Assembly (NCBI RefSeq): GCF_014207355.1
Contig: NZ_JACHEF010000004.1
Location: forward strand, 62,001-126,000
Reading direction: 5' to 3'
Source of the DNA: Mesorhizobium sangaii
GTDB taxonomy: Bacteria; Pseudomonadota; Alphaproteobacteria; Rhizobiales; Rhizobiaceae
Length of the DNA: 64,000 nucleotides
The notes beneath the pieces are model-generated. The model searched no databases and had not been told where the DNA came from. It saw only the letters and a list, made by a program, of their open reading frames with translations. The position numbers and the translations under genes are program-made. Each line of letters opens with the position of its first letter. Within the stretch, counting starts at the first letter, position 1. Below are positions 17,092-26,060 of this stretch, one piece after another.

Positions 17092-17116
17092 AACGCTATG
17101 AAGCGCTTCCGGTTCC
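17092..17116 (-). promoter_or_regulatory. Perfect EcfG-type promoter of the hybrid kinase gene (GGAAC-N16-CGTT)
   Basis: Minus strand GGAAC (17116-17112), 16 nt, CGTT (17095-17092). The start codon is at 17076, so the transcript would have a leader of only about 5-10 nt and no room for a normal Shine-Dalgarno. Confidence 0.75.
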
Positions 17117-17196
17117 GACATCAGGATCAACGAAGTGGAGCTTGAACGAAGCCCGGTATCCGCGGCGGCACTGGTGCCACCCGTCCGGGCTACCTC

Positions 17197-17412
17197 TCAG
17201 TCGGCCTCAATAATCTTTCGTGGGGGTTTCTTCACGGCGCCTCGATGGCTTTTGACCGGAGCCGTCTTTTCGACAGACGCTACCACGGAAAGGCGCTGCT
17301 CTCGCAGTCGCGCCGTCTTGGCATCTCTCGCTAGACGCTCAGCCTCGATCGCCAGTTTCGATTCGCGATCAGCGCGCTCAATCCGTTCCTTGTCGACGCG
17401 TCGTTGGGTCAT
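17197..17412 (-). CDS. Small basic coiled-coil-like protein, 71 aa
   Basis: Start at 17412 is set by GGAGG 6 nt upstream. The N-terminal half is a charged, heptad-like helix (RRVDKERIERADRESKLAIEAERLARDA) and the C-terminus is very basic (SHRGAVKKPPRK). No known family recognised. It follows the 85-aa gene by 33 bp, and both may be one transcript from the EcfG-like promoter at 17845-17869. Confidence 0.55.
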   Translation of the reverse strand: MTQRRVDKERIERADRESKLAIEAERLARDAKTARLREQRLSVVASVEKTAPVKSHRGAVKKPPRKIIEAD

Positions 17413-17445
17413 GAAAGCCTCCACCGCCAAGAGATCCATGAATTC

Positions 17446-17703
17446 CTAGCCGGCAAAAATGTTCCTGGTCGACTGACGCGGCTCGCTTACGGCAGTTTCG
17501 TCAACTTCCGCTTCCATCTGGTCGCCGACCGGCTTGGCCTTGTCCGCGCCGATGAGAGGTTCACCGTCAAACCCCTGCAGCCATGCATCGGCGCATTCGT
17601 CCCAGACCTCGGGCACAACGCGCTCCTTGCCGTCCTTTCGAGCCTGCACCCCGTACATCCAAGCGTAGGTGATGCGCTCCTGGTCCTTCTTAGCCACGGC
17701 CAT
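17446..17703 (-). CDS. Small hypothetical protein, 85 aa
   Basis: Start at 17703 (MAVAKKDQERITYAWMYG...) chosen for its GGAGG Shine-Dalgarno; the longer frame has none. It is soluble, with a conserved-looking aromatic helix (ITYAWMYGVQARKDGKE, WDECADAWLQGFDG) and an acidic C-terminal half. Function unknown. An EcfG-like promoter lies upstream. Confidence 0.55.
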   Translation of the reverse strand: MAVAKKDQERITYAWMYGVQARKDGKERVVPEVWDECADAWLQGFDGEPLIGADKAKPVGDQMEAEVDETAVSEPRQSTRNIFAG

Positions 17704-17844
17704 TTTCGTCAGCCTCCACCCCTCTCCTCGCGAACCCGAAATTGCCCGCCTCGGTTTGTTTTGCCCCACCCCGAGACGGGCTGTGGAAGCTGTAGAGGCA
17801 ACTTCCGTGCCTTGGCCACGGGGAGTAAACCAAGGCACAGTCAA

Positions 17845-17869
17845 AACTTCACTTCGACAAGAATGTTCC
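17845..17869 (-). promoter_or_regulatory. EcfG-like promoter (GGAAC-N16-AGTT)
   Basis: Minus strand GGAAC (17869-17865), 16 nt, AGTT (17848-17845); one -10 mismatch to CGTT. It points to the 85-aa and 71-aa genes. Confidence 0.45.
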
Positions 17870-17984
17870 CCGGCCTATATTGGCAATCTCTTGACAGCCA
17901 AGCCGAGCGCTCCAGAGCGCGGTCGCCACTCTCCGAGGCCTAAACAGGGCTCGCAGATCAATGCCAGTTTATCGCTGACCGTCC

Positions 17985-18009
17985 GGAACAAAGCCCAAAG
18001 GCGCAGGTT
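17985..18009 (+). promoter_or_regulatory. EcfG-like promoter upstream of the DUF4142 gene (GGAAC-N16-GGTT)
   Basis: GGAAC at 17985-17989, 16 nt, GGTT at 18006-18009, 41 nt before the ATG at 18050. One -10 mismatch. With the divergent site at 17845-17869, the 346-bp gap 17704-18049 is a double promoter region with no further gene. Confidence 0.5.
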
Positions 18010-18049
18010 AGGCCCTTAGCACATGTGTGCACAAACAAGGACCTATCCC

Positions 18050-18805
18050 ATGAAAACCCGCCTACTTTTGGCCTCACTGGCCACAGCTACAGCTATGTCT
18101 TTCGCCCTGCCCGCGCTTGCTGCCGACAGCGCGCAAGACTTTGTCGACAAGGCCGCGGCAGGCGGAATGTTCGAAGTGGATTCCAGCAAGGTTGCCGAAA
18201 CCAAAGCACAGGACCAGAGTGTCAAGGACTTCGCGCACAAGATGATTGACCACCATGGCGCGGCCAACGCCAAGCTCGAGACAATCGCCGGCGAGCAGAA
18301 GCTGACAGTCCCGAAGGAACTGGACGCCAAGCACAAGGGCGATGTCGACACTCTGCAAAATGGCAAGGATCCGATCGACACACCCTACGTCCAAATGCAG
18401 CGCGATGCGCATTCCGATGCGGTCAAGCTGTTCGAGAGCTACGCCAAGGATGGCGACAACGCTCAGCTGAAGACGTTCGCCCAGGAGACAGTCCCGACAC
18501 TCAAGATGCATCAGGAAATGATCGAAAAGATCGCTTCCAAGATCGGTGACAAATCGGCGGCCACGACCTCGACGACCCCGGCCGTAGCCACCACCGACAC
18601 CGCGAACCCCTCCGCCCCCGTTCCAGGTGCGAACAGCTTCACCGAGGATCAGGCCAAGGATCGCATTCAGGACGCTGGCTTCTCCGATGTGTCCAAGCTG
18701 GCCAAGGATGATCAGGGCATCTGGCGCGGCCAGGCGAACAAGGGCGGCAAGACCACGGCGGTTGCGCTCGACTACCAGGGCAACGTCGTTGCCGGCACCA
18801 ACTAA
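18050..18805 (+). CDS. Exported DUF4142 protein with C-terminal PepSY-like tail
   Basis: A 251-residue protein. A Sec signal peptide (about residues 1-25, cut near ALAADS) is followed by DUF4142 (DFVDKAAAGGMFEVDSSKVAETKA..., KDFAHKMIDHH, then HSDAVKLFESYA and ETVPTLKMHQEM), a ferritin-like helical domain with conserved His. A Thr/Ala/Pro linker leads to a C-terminal segment of about 55 residues (FTEDQAKDRIQDAGFSDV..., IWRGQA, ALDYQGNV) that looks like a single PepSY-type repeat. It would act in the periplasm. The second ATG was used because the first, at 18023, would precede the signal peptide by nine polar residues. Confidence 0.8.
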   Translation: MKTRLLLASLATATAMSFALPALAADSAQDFVDKAAAGGMFEVDSSKVAETKAQDQSVKDFAHKMIDHHGAANAKLETIAGEQKLTVPKELDAKHKGDVDTLQNGKDPIDTPYVQMQRDAHSDAVKLFESYAKDGDNAQLKTFAQETVPTLKMHQEMIEKIASKIGDKSAATTSTTPAVATTDTANPSAPVPGANSFTEDQAKDRIQDAGFSDVSKLAKDDQGIWRGQANKGGKTTAVALDYQGNVVAGTN

Positions 18806-18830
18806 TCAACCAGAAATCAGGAGATCAAAA

Positions 18831-19433
18831 ATGAAAACTGTGACCGGACTATTCGACAATTATGACGACGCTTCCGATGCCGTTGGCGAGCTGGAAGCGA
18901 CGGGCATTCCGCATTCCAACATCAGCATCGTCGCCAACAATGCGGATAATTGGCGCGTCCAAGACGAATCCAAGGCTGCAGACGATGCCGCTGGCGGCGC
19001 CGGACTGGGTGCCGTTGTCGGCGGCGCTGGCGGACTGCTGACCGGGCTTGGCCTCATGGCCATCCCCGGCGTTGGCCCGGTGGTGGCCGCCGGGTGGCTG
19101 GCTGCCACTGCAGTCGGCGCGGTTGGAGGCGCCGTCGTCGGTGGCGCTGCCGGCGGCATCGTCGGAGCCCTCACTGATTCCGGCGTCGCAGAGGACGATG
19201 CGCACGTCTATGCAGAGGGTGTGCGTCGCGGCGGCACGTTGGTCACCGCCAAGGTCGAAGACCCGCTGGTGGCCAGCGCCGAAAGGATTCTGGGGCAGAC
19301 CAAGTCCGTGAACCTGGAAGAGCGTCGTGAGGAGTATCAGGCCAGCGGATGGACCGGTTTCGACGCCGATGCCGAGAACTACACCTCGAATGAAATTGGG
19401 CGAGACGGCGCTCGCCGCGTCAATCGCATCTAA
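18831..19433 (+). CDS. General-stress protein with YflT-like domain and glycine-rich core
   Basis: 200 residues. The N-terminus (TVTGLFDNYDDASDAVGELEATGIPHSNISIVA) matches the heat-induced YflT/general stress protein 17M domain. The middle (about residues 50-120) is a Gly/Ala-rich hydrophobic segment likely to insert in membrane, then DSGVAEDDAHVYAEGVRRGGTLVTAKV, which repeats the YflT-type beta-alpha pattern. An AGGAG precedes the ATG. It follows the DUF4142 gene by 25 bp and shares its promoter. Confidence 0.8.
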   Translation: MKTVTGLFDNYDDASDAVGELEATGIPHSNISIVANNADNWRVQDESKAADDAAGGAGLGAVVGGAGGLLTGLGLMAIPGVGPVVAAGWLAATAVGAVGGAVVGGAAGGIVGALTDSGVAEDDAHVYAEGVRRGGTLVTAKVEDPLVASAERILGQTKSVNLEERREEYQASGWTGFDADAENYTSNEIGRDGARRVNRI

Positions 19434-19445
19434 CCGCAGGAAACT

Positions 19446-19479
19446 TTCCCGGCCGAAACTTCGACCTTTCGGCCGGGAA
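19446..19479 (+). terminator. 13-bp perfect hairpin after the YflT-like gene
   Basis: TTCCCGGCCGAAA at 19446-19458 pairs with TTTCGGCCGGGAA at 19467-19479, 12 bp after the stop. It is the likely end of the DUF4142-YflT transcript; no long T run follows. Confidence 0.7.
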
Positions 19480-19531
19480 GTCGTTCTTGGCATCAAACCT
19501 GTCGCTCTTACCCAGCTAATGAGCTTTTGAG

Positions 19532-20683
19532 CTAACGCATCAAGCCGGCTGCGCGCAGAGCGTCCTCAATCACCTTGGTAATGCCTGTGGCCGAAGCGCC
19601 CCGAGCATCAGGCTGAGGCGCCTTAGAAGCATCGGCGCGTACTGCTCGCGGATTTTCCGCAGGTGCGTAGGTCCTCACTGATTTGCCTGGCGACCTTTTC
19701 GGCGCTTCCCCAGATCTGGCTTCAGTTCGGCTTGTAAGACCCCAGAAATCCGCAATATGGCGTGTTGATGAAATACCGACGTCCAGCATGAATGGGGCGG
19801 CAACGCCCAGGCCATCATCACCGAGCGTCTGCAATGGGGTGCCATGGCCCATTCCGGCAATCGTGTATTTCTCGATCAACTCATTGCCGTCCACGTCGCA
19901 CCACACCTGCCGTATCTGTCGATCGACCGTTTCTTTTCGGGTGGGGCTGGCGCCGACGCCATGAACCCCTTGCCATTGGGCGAGAATGGAATCCGCGTTC
20001 GACGGGACCACCGTGGTGTCGGCCGAGCCCTGCCAGATTGAAATCTTCGGCCAAGTCCCTTTGTGGAGCGAAGCTTCCGCAAGGCGCCTTTGAAGCTCAG
20101 CCTTCGATGGGCCCCCATGGCCACGCATGCGATCGAAGGCTTCCGGGATCGTCGACGCGCTGCCATAGGCGAGCCCAGCTATGATTGCGCCGCCAGCGAA
20201 CACTTCCGGATATGTTGCCAACATTGCCGCCGCCATGGCGCCGCCGGCGGAAAGACCGGTGATAAAAATGCGCCGGTGGTCGAGGCCATGCTTTGTCACC
20301 ATGGCTTGGATCATCTGGCGGATGGAGAGCACTTCTCCACGGTCGCGCGTGATATCTTCGGGTACGAACCAGTTGAAGCAAACATTGGGATTGTTGCCGC
20401 GCTGCTGCTCCGGAAACAGCACTGCAAAACCCTGATCGGTCGCCAGCTTCGACCATCCAGATCCATGATCGTACCCATCCGCCGTCTGCGTGCAGCCGTG
20501 CAGGACGACAACCAACGCCGCTCCCCGCGGAAGGTTCTCAGGAACGTAGAAGCGCCCACGCAAGGCACCAGGATTGGATCCGAAACCGGCTATGTCGGAC
20601 AAGCGGTCGTCGCGGTGCGCGGACAAACCCGGCCGGCCACGCATAGCGGTCAGGCGAGTGATTGTATCTGAGAGGTTTCGCAA
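19532..20683 (-). CDS. PHB depolymerase-family esterase
   Basis: About 383 residues from a TTG start at 20683 (AAGGA 8 nt upstream); an ATG 25 codons upstream has no ribosome site. It has the LpqC/PHB-depolymerase fold: VVLHGCTQTADGYDHGSGW, the serine nucleophile in GLSAGGAMAA, WQGSADTTVV, and a histidine in AGMGHGTPL. Such enzymes hydrolyse short-chain poly-3-hydroxybutyrate or other esters. No clear signal peptide is present from this start, so it may act in the cytoplasm. The last 60 residues are low-complexity and end in ITKVIEDALRAAGLM. Confidence 0.8.
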   Translation of the reverse strand: MRNLSDTITRLTAMRGRPGLSAHRDDRLSDIAGFGSNPGALRGRFYVPENLPRGAALVVVLHGCTQTADGYDHGSGWSKLATDQGFAVLFPEQQRGNNPNVCFNWFVPEDITRDRGEVLSIRQMIQAMVTKHGLDHRRIFITGLSAGGAMAAAMLATYPEVFAGGAIIAGLAYGSASTIPEAFDRMRGHGGPSKAELQRRLAEASLHKGTWPKISIWQGSADTTVVPSNADSILAQWQGVHGVGASPTRKETVDRQIRQVWCDVDGNELIEKYTIAGMGHGTPLQTLGDDGLGVAAPFMLDVGISSTRHIADFWGLTSRTEARSGEAPKRSPGKSVRTYAPAENPRAVRADASKAPQPDARGASATGITKVIEDALRAAGLMR

Positions 20684-20964
20684 ATCGAGATCCTTGGCCG
20701 CCAGAGTGACGAAAACCGCGCACAATGCACAGGCAACAACATCGTTGCTGCACTGCACAATAGCAAGCTTACGTCAGGTCATAGTCCAGCAGGCATTCAT
20801 GAGCGGCTCCAGCCGGCCAGATCGACTTTGTATGGAACCCCGAGCCCTCGAATTGAAGCCCAATGCGGGACAGCATTCGGCTTATTCGAAGGAACGAAAG
20901 TCGTGAGAGGAGCTTCAATCATTGAGCGCCCCGACGGCGCGCATCGGACATGTAGGAGGACGAG

Positions 20965-21150
20965 ATGGGCTTTTTCGGCAAGATGTTCTCGGGCCTAACC
21001 GGCAGGAGAGCGGATGACAAAAAGAACACAGGGGACATGCGCAAGGCGACAGGCGCCGGGCCGGCCATAGCGGCGCACTCCAAGGACGCAAGAACCTCCG
21101 CCGCCACCGGGCAAAACCAGCAAGCCGCTCGGAAGAAAGCGCAGAAGTAA
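20965..21150 (+). CDS. Small basic hypothetical protein, 61 aa
   Basis: GTAGGAGG stands at good spacing before the ATG. It begins MGFFGKMFSGLTG, an amphipathic helix, then a polar, Lys/Ala/Gln-rich, probably disordered tail. No known family recognised. It precedes another small stress protein gene by about 100 bp. Confidence 0.55.
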   Translation: MGFFGKMFSGLTGRRADDKKNTGDMRKATGAGPAIAAHSKDARTSAATGQNQQAARKKAQK

Positions 21151-21205
21151 CGACGGAAATGGCTTGGTGACATGCACCAAGCACCTGCTTTGCGGAGTGC
21201 AGAGG

Positions 21206-21230
21206 GGAACCGACCCGCGAGTTTGTTGTT
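21206..21230 (+). promoter_or_regulatory. EcfG-like promoter (GGAAC-N16-TGTT)
   Basis: GGAAC at 21206-21210, 16 nt, TGTT at 21227-21230, 26 nt before the ATG of the 54-aa gene at 21257. One -10 mismatch. Confidence 0.5.
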
Positions 21231-21256
21231 GTCCTTCACACACCGGAGACAGCACC

Positions 21257-21421
21257 ATGCCAAAGGACCAGACCAAATCCCAGGATACCGACCGGGAGGC
21301 GATGCGCCTCGCCGAGACGACCGACGTGTCGCCGAAGCAGGCGAAGGATCTTTTGCGCGAGCACGGCGGCGACAAGAAGAAGGCGGCCGAAAAGGCAAAG
21401 AATTTCAAGGCTGAGGGATAG
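21257..21421 (+). CDS. Small hydrophilic conserved protein, 54 aa
   Basis: Starts at the ATG with GGAGA upstream. The sequence (DREAMRLAETTDVSPKQAKDLLREHGGDKKKAAEKAKNF) is charged and helical and resembles a UBA-like three-helix motif (LLREHGGDKKKA); this is a loose resemblance. Similar small proteins occur near YihY genes in rhizobia. Function unknown; an EcfG-like promoter precedes it. Confidence 0.6.
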   Translation: MPKDQTKSQDTDREAMRLAETTDVSPKQAKDLLREHGGDKKKAAEKAKNFKAEG

Positions 21422-21469
21422 CGGTGCAGGCAGCGCTGGACGGCATAGCAACGCCAGATCAGGCGAGAG

Positions 21470-22606
21470 GTGCTTTGCCGCGCTGGAGGCGCCCGCCGAC
21501 ACCTGTTGAACGCGGGATCGATTAAGGCGCGCACAGTGGCTTCGAAGGCGGAAGGGAAACAGCAGCCGGCCGGAACGAAGCCCTCGCTCATCGATGGGGA
21601 AGCGGCCAGTCGTGCTGCATCAACGACCGAAGGCAGCAAAGCCACCCTGCGGTCGGAGCCTAGAGGCCGTGGACGCGATGCAGCCTGGCCATCACAGATC
21701 CCGGCCCTGGGGTGGAAGGATATCTTCTGGCGGCTGTGGGAAGAGTTCAACAAGGACCGGGTCCTGCTGGTCGCGGCCGGCGCTACCTTTTATCTGCTGC
21801 TGGCGCTGTTTCCGGCGTTGGCGGCCTTCATTTCGATCTATGGCTTTGTTGCGGATCCGGTCACAGTCGCGGATCACGTCGCCTATCTGGGCGGTTTGCT
21901 GCCGTCGGGTGGGCTCGATCTCATTCGCGACCAGCTGCAGGCTCTGGCCAAACAGAAACCGGGTGCTCTCGGAACCGGCTTCTTCATCGGCCTTGGCATA
22001 GCGCTGTGGAGCGCCAACAGCGGCATGAAGGCGCTCTTCGACGCCATGAACATTGCCTATGAAGAGCGTGAGAAGCGCAGCTTCATCACCCTCAACCTGA
22101 TGTCGATCCTGTTTACGATCGGAGCGTTGCTGATCGGCATCGTGCTGTTGCTGACCGTGGGCGTCGTTCCGGCATTGTTGCGCTATTTCTACCTTGATGC
22201 CTGGACCGAAACGCTTGTTGCGGTGTCGCGATGGCCGATCCTGCTTTGCACAATGCTGACCGGCATTTCCCTGCTCTATCGCTTCGGGCCGAGCCGAGAG
22301 CATGCCAAGTGGCGATGGTTGAGTTGGGGAGCCTTGATCGCGACCACTGTCTGGATCGGGGCATCGTGGCTCTTCTCGTTCTATCTGCAGCATTTCGCCA
22401 ACTACAACGCCACGTACGGATCGCTTGGCGCGGTCGTCGGCTTGATGATGTGGACTTGGATTTCAGTCATCATCCTCATTGCCGGCGCCGCCATCAACGC
22501 CGAGATGGAACATCAGACGGCCGTCGATTCGACCACGGGCCTGGCACGGCCAATGGGAGAGCGCGGCGCGGTCGTCGCCGACACATTGGGCAAGATTGCG
22601 GATTGA
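21470..22606 (+). CDS. YihY/BrkB-family inner membrane protein
   Basis: 378 residues from a GTG at 21470; another GTG at 21536 with AAGG nearby is an equally good start. The first 90 residues are polar. Then six or so membrane helices follow, with the family motifs GATFYLLLALFPALAAF, GIALWSANSGMKALFDAMNIAYEE and YGSLGAVVGLMMWTWISVIILIAGAAINAE. YihY proteins are inner-membrane proteins of unknown function (not RNase BN). Follows the 54-aa gene by 48 bp. Confidence 0.85.
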   Translation: MLCRAGGARRHLLNAGSIKARTVASKAEGKQQPAGTKPSLIDGEAASRAASTTEGSKATLRSEPRGRGRDAAWPSQIPALGWKDIFWRLWEEFNKDRVLLVAAGATFYLLLALFPALAAFISIYGFVADPVTVADHVAYLGGLLPSGGLDLIRDQLQALAKQKPGALGTGFFIGLGIALWSANSGMKALFDAMNIAYEEREKRSFITLNLMSILFTIGALLIGIVLLLTVGVVPALLRYFYLDAWTETLVAVSRWPILLCTMLTGISLLYRFGPSREHAKWRWLSWGALIATTVWIGASWLFSFYLQHFANYNATYGSLGAVVGLMMWTWISVIILIAGAAINAEMEHQTAVDSTTGLARPMGERGAVVADTLGKIAD

Positions 22607-22681
22607 TGCTTCGGATCAGCGGATCATTCCCTCTGCAGTGCTTGTCGATCCGAGCGCGCTGCGCGCGCGTTTGATTTTGGC

Positions 22682-23266
22682 TTACAGCCGCAATGTTCGC
22701 AGCGTGATTGAATAGCGATGCTCGGCCAAAGGCGGAATGCTGTGTTCCCATTCGCTGCGCGCCGGGCCTGACAGGAGATAGGCTGAGCGCGGTTCAACCG
22801 TGATGGTCTGACGATCCCATTTGTCGGCGTTCTTGCGACGCAGCCTGAAATCACACGGTGCCAGCAGCGACACGCCGGCGATCAACTCATAGTGCGGTTT
22901 GTCGCGATGCCACCCAATGCCGGCGCCTGGCCGATATTCGTTGATCAGCACCTGGACGAAGTTCTGTTCAGGGATGCGTGCAAACGCAGCGACCTTATGC
23001 CGAAGTGGCAGCAGAAATTCCGGTATGGGCGGCGCCTCGACCACCTGGCGTCGCTGATAGTCATAACGCGTTCCGAAGCTGACGACATGGCGATTGGCGA
23101 GGTGGCCGTGGAAGTCGAACGGTTCGAACGCCAAATCCTGGAGCGCGGACACGAGAAATGCCTCATCGTCAGGGGTGATGAGCTCCGGCAGGTAGTGAAA
23201 GCCGTTCGGCAATGCGTTGGCCGAACCAAACAGGTCATTCTGAAAATGGGAGGCTTTCGAGATCAT
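22682..23266 (-). CDS. alkB: AlkB-family 2-oxoglutarate/Fe(II) dioxygenase
   Basis: About 194 residues from the ATG at 23266 (25 further codons upstream are possible; neither start has a clear ribosome site). It carries the Fe(II) facial triad in WHRDKP (His, Asp) and WEHSIP (His), and the 2-oxoglutarate Arg in RYSITLRT, plus the NEYRPGAGIGWH segment. AlkB proteins remove alkyl groups from DNA or RNA bases. It stands alone, convergent with the YihY gene and upstream of nothing obvious on its strand. Confidence 0.85.
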   Translation of the reverse strand: MISKASHFQNDLFGSANALPNGFHYLPELITPDDEAFLVSALQDLAFEPFDFHGHLANRHVVSFGTRYDYQRRQVVEAPPIPEFLLPLRHKVAAFARIPEQNFVQVLINEYRPGAGIGWHRDKPHYELIAGVSLLAPCDFRLRRKNADKWDRQTITVEPRSAYLLSGPARSEWEHSIPPLAEHRYSITLRTLRL

Positions 23267-23623
23267 GCTGTACAGATGGTTTTGAAACGAATGCTGGACA
23301 AGGATCCTCAGGCCATGCCCTACACTTGGCGTTTCCAACAATTTTCGTCAAGCGACGCGGTGCAACTGAGCGGCACCCGGCCGATCATCCTTTGGACGAG
23401 GCGAATGTCCTCAAGAGGATGGTAGCTGTTTGTTCCGTTCCTTATTGGATGCACTCGAAAGAGCCCGTCACTGGACGCACCCTGTGGCGGGCTCGTCGGG
23501 CATTGCCGGCCCCGACCGAGGCACGCGTCAGCGCGGCGCCACCAACTGAACTTGAAATTCCAGCACCGCCGCAACAACAGGATGCATGACGAAGGGCTAC
23601 ATGCCCGATGTCGCTAGCGGAAT

Positions 23624-25732
23624 TTAACCCAATTTCACCTTCGGCTCGCGCGCCCACCAGCGTAACTCTCCAAGCCTTGCAACAAAGCCCGAAATGTCCT
23701 TGGCCGATCCAAGGGAGATAACCGCCTCATCTTCGACAATTCCGGCCTTAGACAACAGCGGAGCTGCCGCTTCGACGAAGCCGATGAACTTGCAATGCGC
23801 GAACGCATCCGCGACGAAGTCGCGGGCGGTCGATTCTTTCATCAGGTCGCCCATCGCAGGCTTTGCCGGCAACAGGGCGATGGCGTCGTAGAGAACCGAT
23901 GGCGCGCCTGATATCATCTGGTGCGCATCGATCCAACTGCCGTCGCTGGCCTTGGCCCCGCCGACCTTTGGCGCGATGATCTCGAAGCTTGCGCCAGCCT
24001 TGGTCAACGCCTGCTGCATGCCCTTCAACAGGCCGGCGTCTGTCCCGTCGGTCACCAGGATGCCGAGCTTGCGACCTTCAAAACGACCGGGTCCGTTCTT
24101 GAGAATGCTGAGCGAATCCAAAGCTGCGAGATCCCGGCGCGTTGCCACTGCCGCATCGGCAGGCTTCGGCATGGCCTTCAGACCGAGCGCGTCCGCCACC
24201 TTGGCGGCCAGCCCATCGTCGATGTTCAGAAGATGGGAAACGATGCGCTCGCGAATGACCGGGGTTTGCACCTTGCTCAGCTCAAACGTCAGCGCCGAGG
24301 CGATGTGCGCTTGCTCGACGGGCTGCTGGCTGATGTAGAACTGGCGTGCCTGGCTGTAGTGATCGGCAAAAGTTTCCGACCGCAACCGGGCTTTTGGTCC
24401 CTCTTCGACCTCGGCGAACGACCGGAACCCGTTGGCCGGCGATTCACGTGGTCCTTCGTCCCATGAATTCGGCTGGTAGTTGGCACGCCCGACCGGGTTG
24501 CGCATCGCCATGTGTCCATCCTGTTGAAAGTGATGGAAGGGACATTTGGGTGCGTTGATCGGCAGGTGGGTGAAGTTGGTGCTCCCCAGCCGTTTGATCT
24601 GCGTGTCGAGGTAGGAGAAATTTCGACCCTGCAGCAGCGGGTCGTTCGAGAAGTCGATGCCGGGCGGCACGTTCTGCGTCATGAACGCGACCTGCTCGGT
24701 CTCGGCAAAGAAATTGTCGGGCATGCGATCGAGCACAAGACGGCCAACCGCGATCGGCGGCAGCACCTCCTCGGGGATGAGCTTGGTGGGATCAAGGATG
24801 TCGAAGTCGAAGCTGTCCGCGAATGCCTGATCGAACAGCTGCAGCTGCAGTTCCCATTCGGGGAAGTTGCCGGCGTGGATGGCGTCCCACAGGTCGCGGC
24901 GATGGAAGTCTGGATCCGCGCCGTTGATCTTGACCGCTTCATTCCAGGCGACGGACTGGAGACCGAGCTTCGGCTTCCAGAGGAACTTGACGAAGGTCGA
25001 TTCATCGTTGGCGTTGATCAACCGGAACGTATGAACACCAAAACCTTCCATGAAGCGCAGGGAACGCGGGATCGCCCTGTCGGACATTGCCCACATGATC
25101 ATGTGCATGCTTTCCGGAGTGAGCGAGATGAAGTCCCAAAAATTGTCATGCGCGGTCTGTGCCTGCGGGAAGTCGCTGTTGGGCTCGGCCTTGGCGGCGT
25201 GGATCAAGTCGGGAAATTTGATCGCATCCTGGATGAAGAACACCGGCATGTTGTTGCCGACGATGTCCCAGTTGCCCTCCTGCGTATAGAGTTTGACGGC
25301 GAAGCCACGCACATCCCGGGCAAGGTCGGCAGAGCCCTTGTTGCCGGCAACGGTGGAGAAGCGGACGAAAGCCGGTGTCTTTTCGCCGGCGCGCTGGAAG
25401 ATGTCGGCACGCGTGTATTTCGCCAGCGATTCATAGGTTTCGAAATAGCCGTGCGCGCCATAGCCACGGGCATGGACGACGCGTTCGGGGATCCGCTCGT
25501 GATCAAAATGGAAGATCTTTTCGCGGAAGTGAAAGTCTTCGAGCACGGTCGGTCCACGTGGGCCGATCCTGAGCGAGTTCTGGTCGTCGGAAACCGGTCC
25601 TCCCTGGGCGGTTGTCAACACCGGTGTTGCGACGGAGGCTAGCTGGTGCAGTTCTCCGCCTGCGCCTCGCCGCAGTTTCTGATCATGAATGGTCACGGCC
25701 GTCCCGGCCGATTTGGATGTTTGCTTCGCCAT
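23624..25732 (-). CDS. katE: Large-subunit catalase HPII (KatE)
   Basis: 702 residues from MAKQTSKSAGT (AAGGGA upstream). Clade 2 catalase: distal His in VVHARGYGAHGYFE, Asn in the DIVGNNMPVFF segment, and the proximal heme Tyr region in FSYLDTQIKRLG. After the catalase core, residues from about 550 form a flavodoxin/GATase1-like domain (KLGILVTDGTDAGLLKGMQQAL), as in E. coli KatE. It degrades hydrogen peroxide in the cytoplasm. The 328 bp upstream (25733-26060) hold no supported gene; a GGAAC-N16-CATT there is a weak EcfG match. Confidence 0.95.
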   Translation of the reverse strand: MAKQTSKSAGTAVTIHDQKLRRGAGGELHQLASVATPVLTTAQGGPVSDDQNSLRIGPRGPTVLEDFHFREKIFHFDHERIPERVVHARGYGAHGYFETYESLAKYTRADIFQRAGEKTPAFVRFSTVAGNKGSADLARDVRGFAVKLYTQEGNWDIVGNNMPVFFIQDAIKFPDLIHAAKAEPNSDFPQAQTAHDNFWDFISLTPESMHMIMWAMSDRAIPRSLRFMEGFGVHTFRLINANDESTFVKFLWKPKLGLQSVAWNEAVKINGADPDFHRRDLWDAIHAGNFPEWELQLQLFDQAFADSFDFDILDPTKLIPEEVLPPIAVGRLVLDRMPDNFFAETEQVAFMTQNVPPGIDFSNDPLLQGRNFSYLDTQIKRLGSTNFTHLPINAPKCPFHHFQQDGHMAMRNPVGRANYQPNSWDEGPRESPANGFRSFAEVEEGPKARLRSETFADHYSQARQFYISQQPVEQAHIASALTFELSKVQTPVIRERIVSHLLNIDDGLAAKVADALGLKAMPKPADAAVATRRDLAALDSLSILKNGPGRFEGRKLGILVTDGTDAGLLKGMQQALTKAGASFEIIAPKVGGAKASDGSWIDAHQMISGAPSVLYDAIALLPAKPAMGDLMKESTARDFVADAFAHCKFIGFVEAAAPLLSKAGIVEDEAVISLGSAKDISGFVARLGELRWWAREPKVKLG

Positions 25733-26060
25733 GCTGGAAATCCCTTGAGGTGAACGCGTAAGCTGCACTGCTTGCTCAATGTCCCGAAAGGATTTGCGTT
25801 CCGTCGTCAGTTTGGATCCTGCTTTTGCCGGCTTGCGTAGGCCGGACATTGCGGCCATTCACAAACGGCAAATCGTCGTTCTTCGCCCGGAAGACTGGGC
25901 CGCATGGATCCATCTTACGAAATAGCAGGCCGAGCTATTGAAGCGCCTGCCCGCTCGGTCGCTGGCAGTCGAGACCGTGCCGCAAGGAAGCGAATGACTT
26001 CAAAGAGTCCGCCATGCGCCATTGGCGCACCCGAAAATAGTTCGGACTGAACAGCGCTGT

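Noticed and set aside
20894..20920. Possible EcfG promoter before the 61-aa gene (GGAAC then GCTT)
   Set aside because: Two of the four -10 positions do not fit, so it was not counted with the others.
24512..25642. A 376-codon plus-strand frame inside the catalase gene
   Set aside because: Antisense to katE and without any recognisable fold; sense strand is certain.
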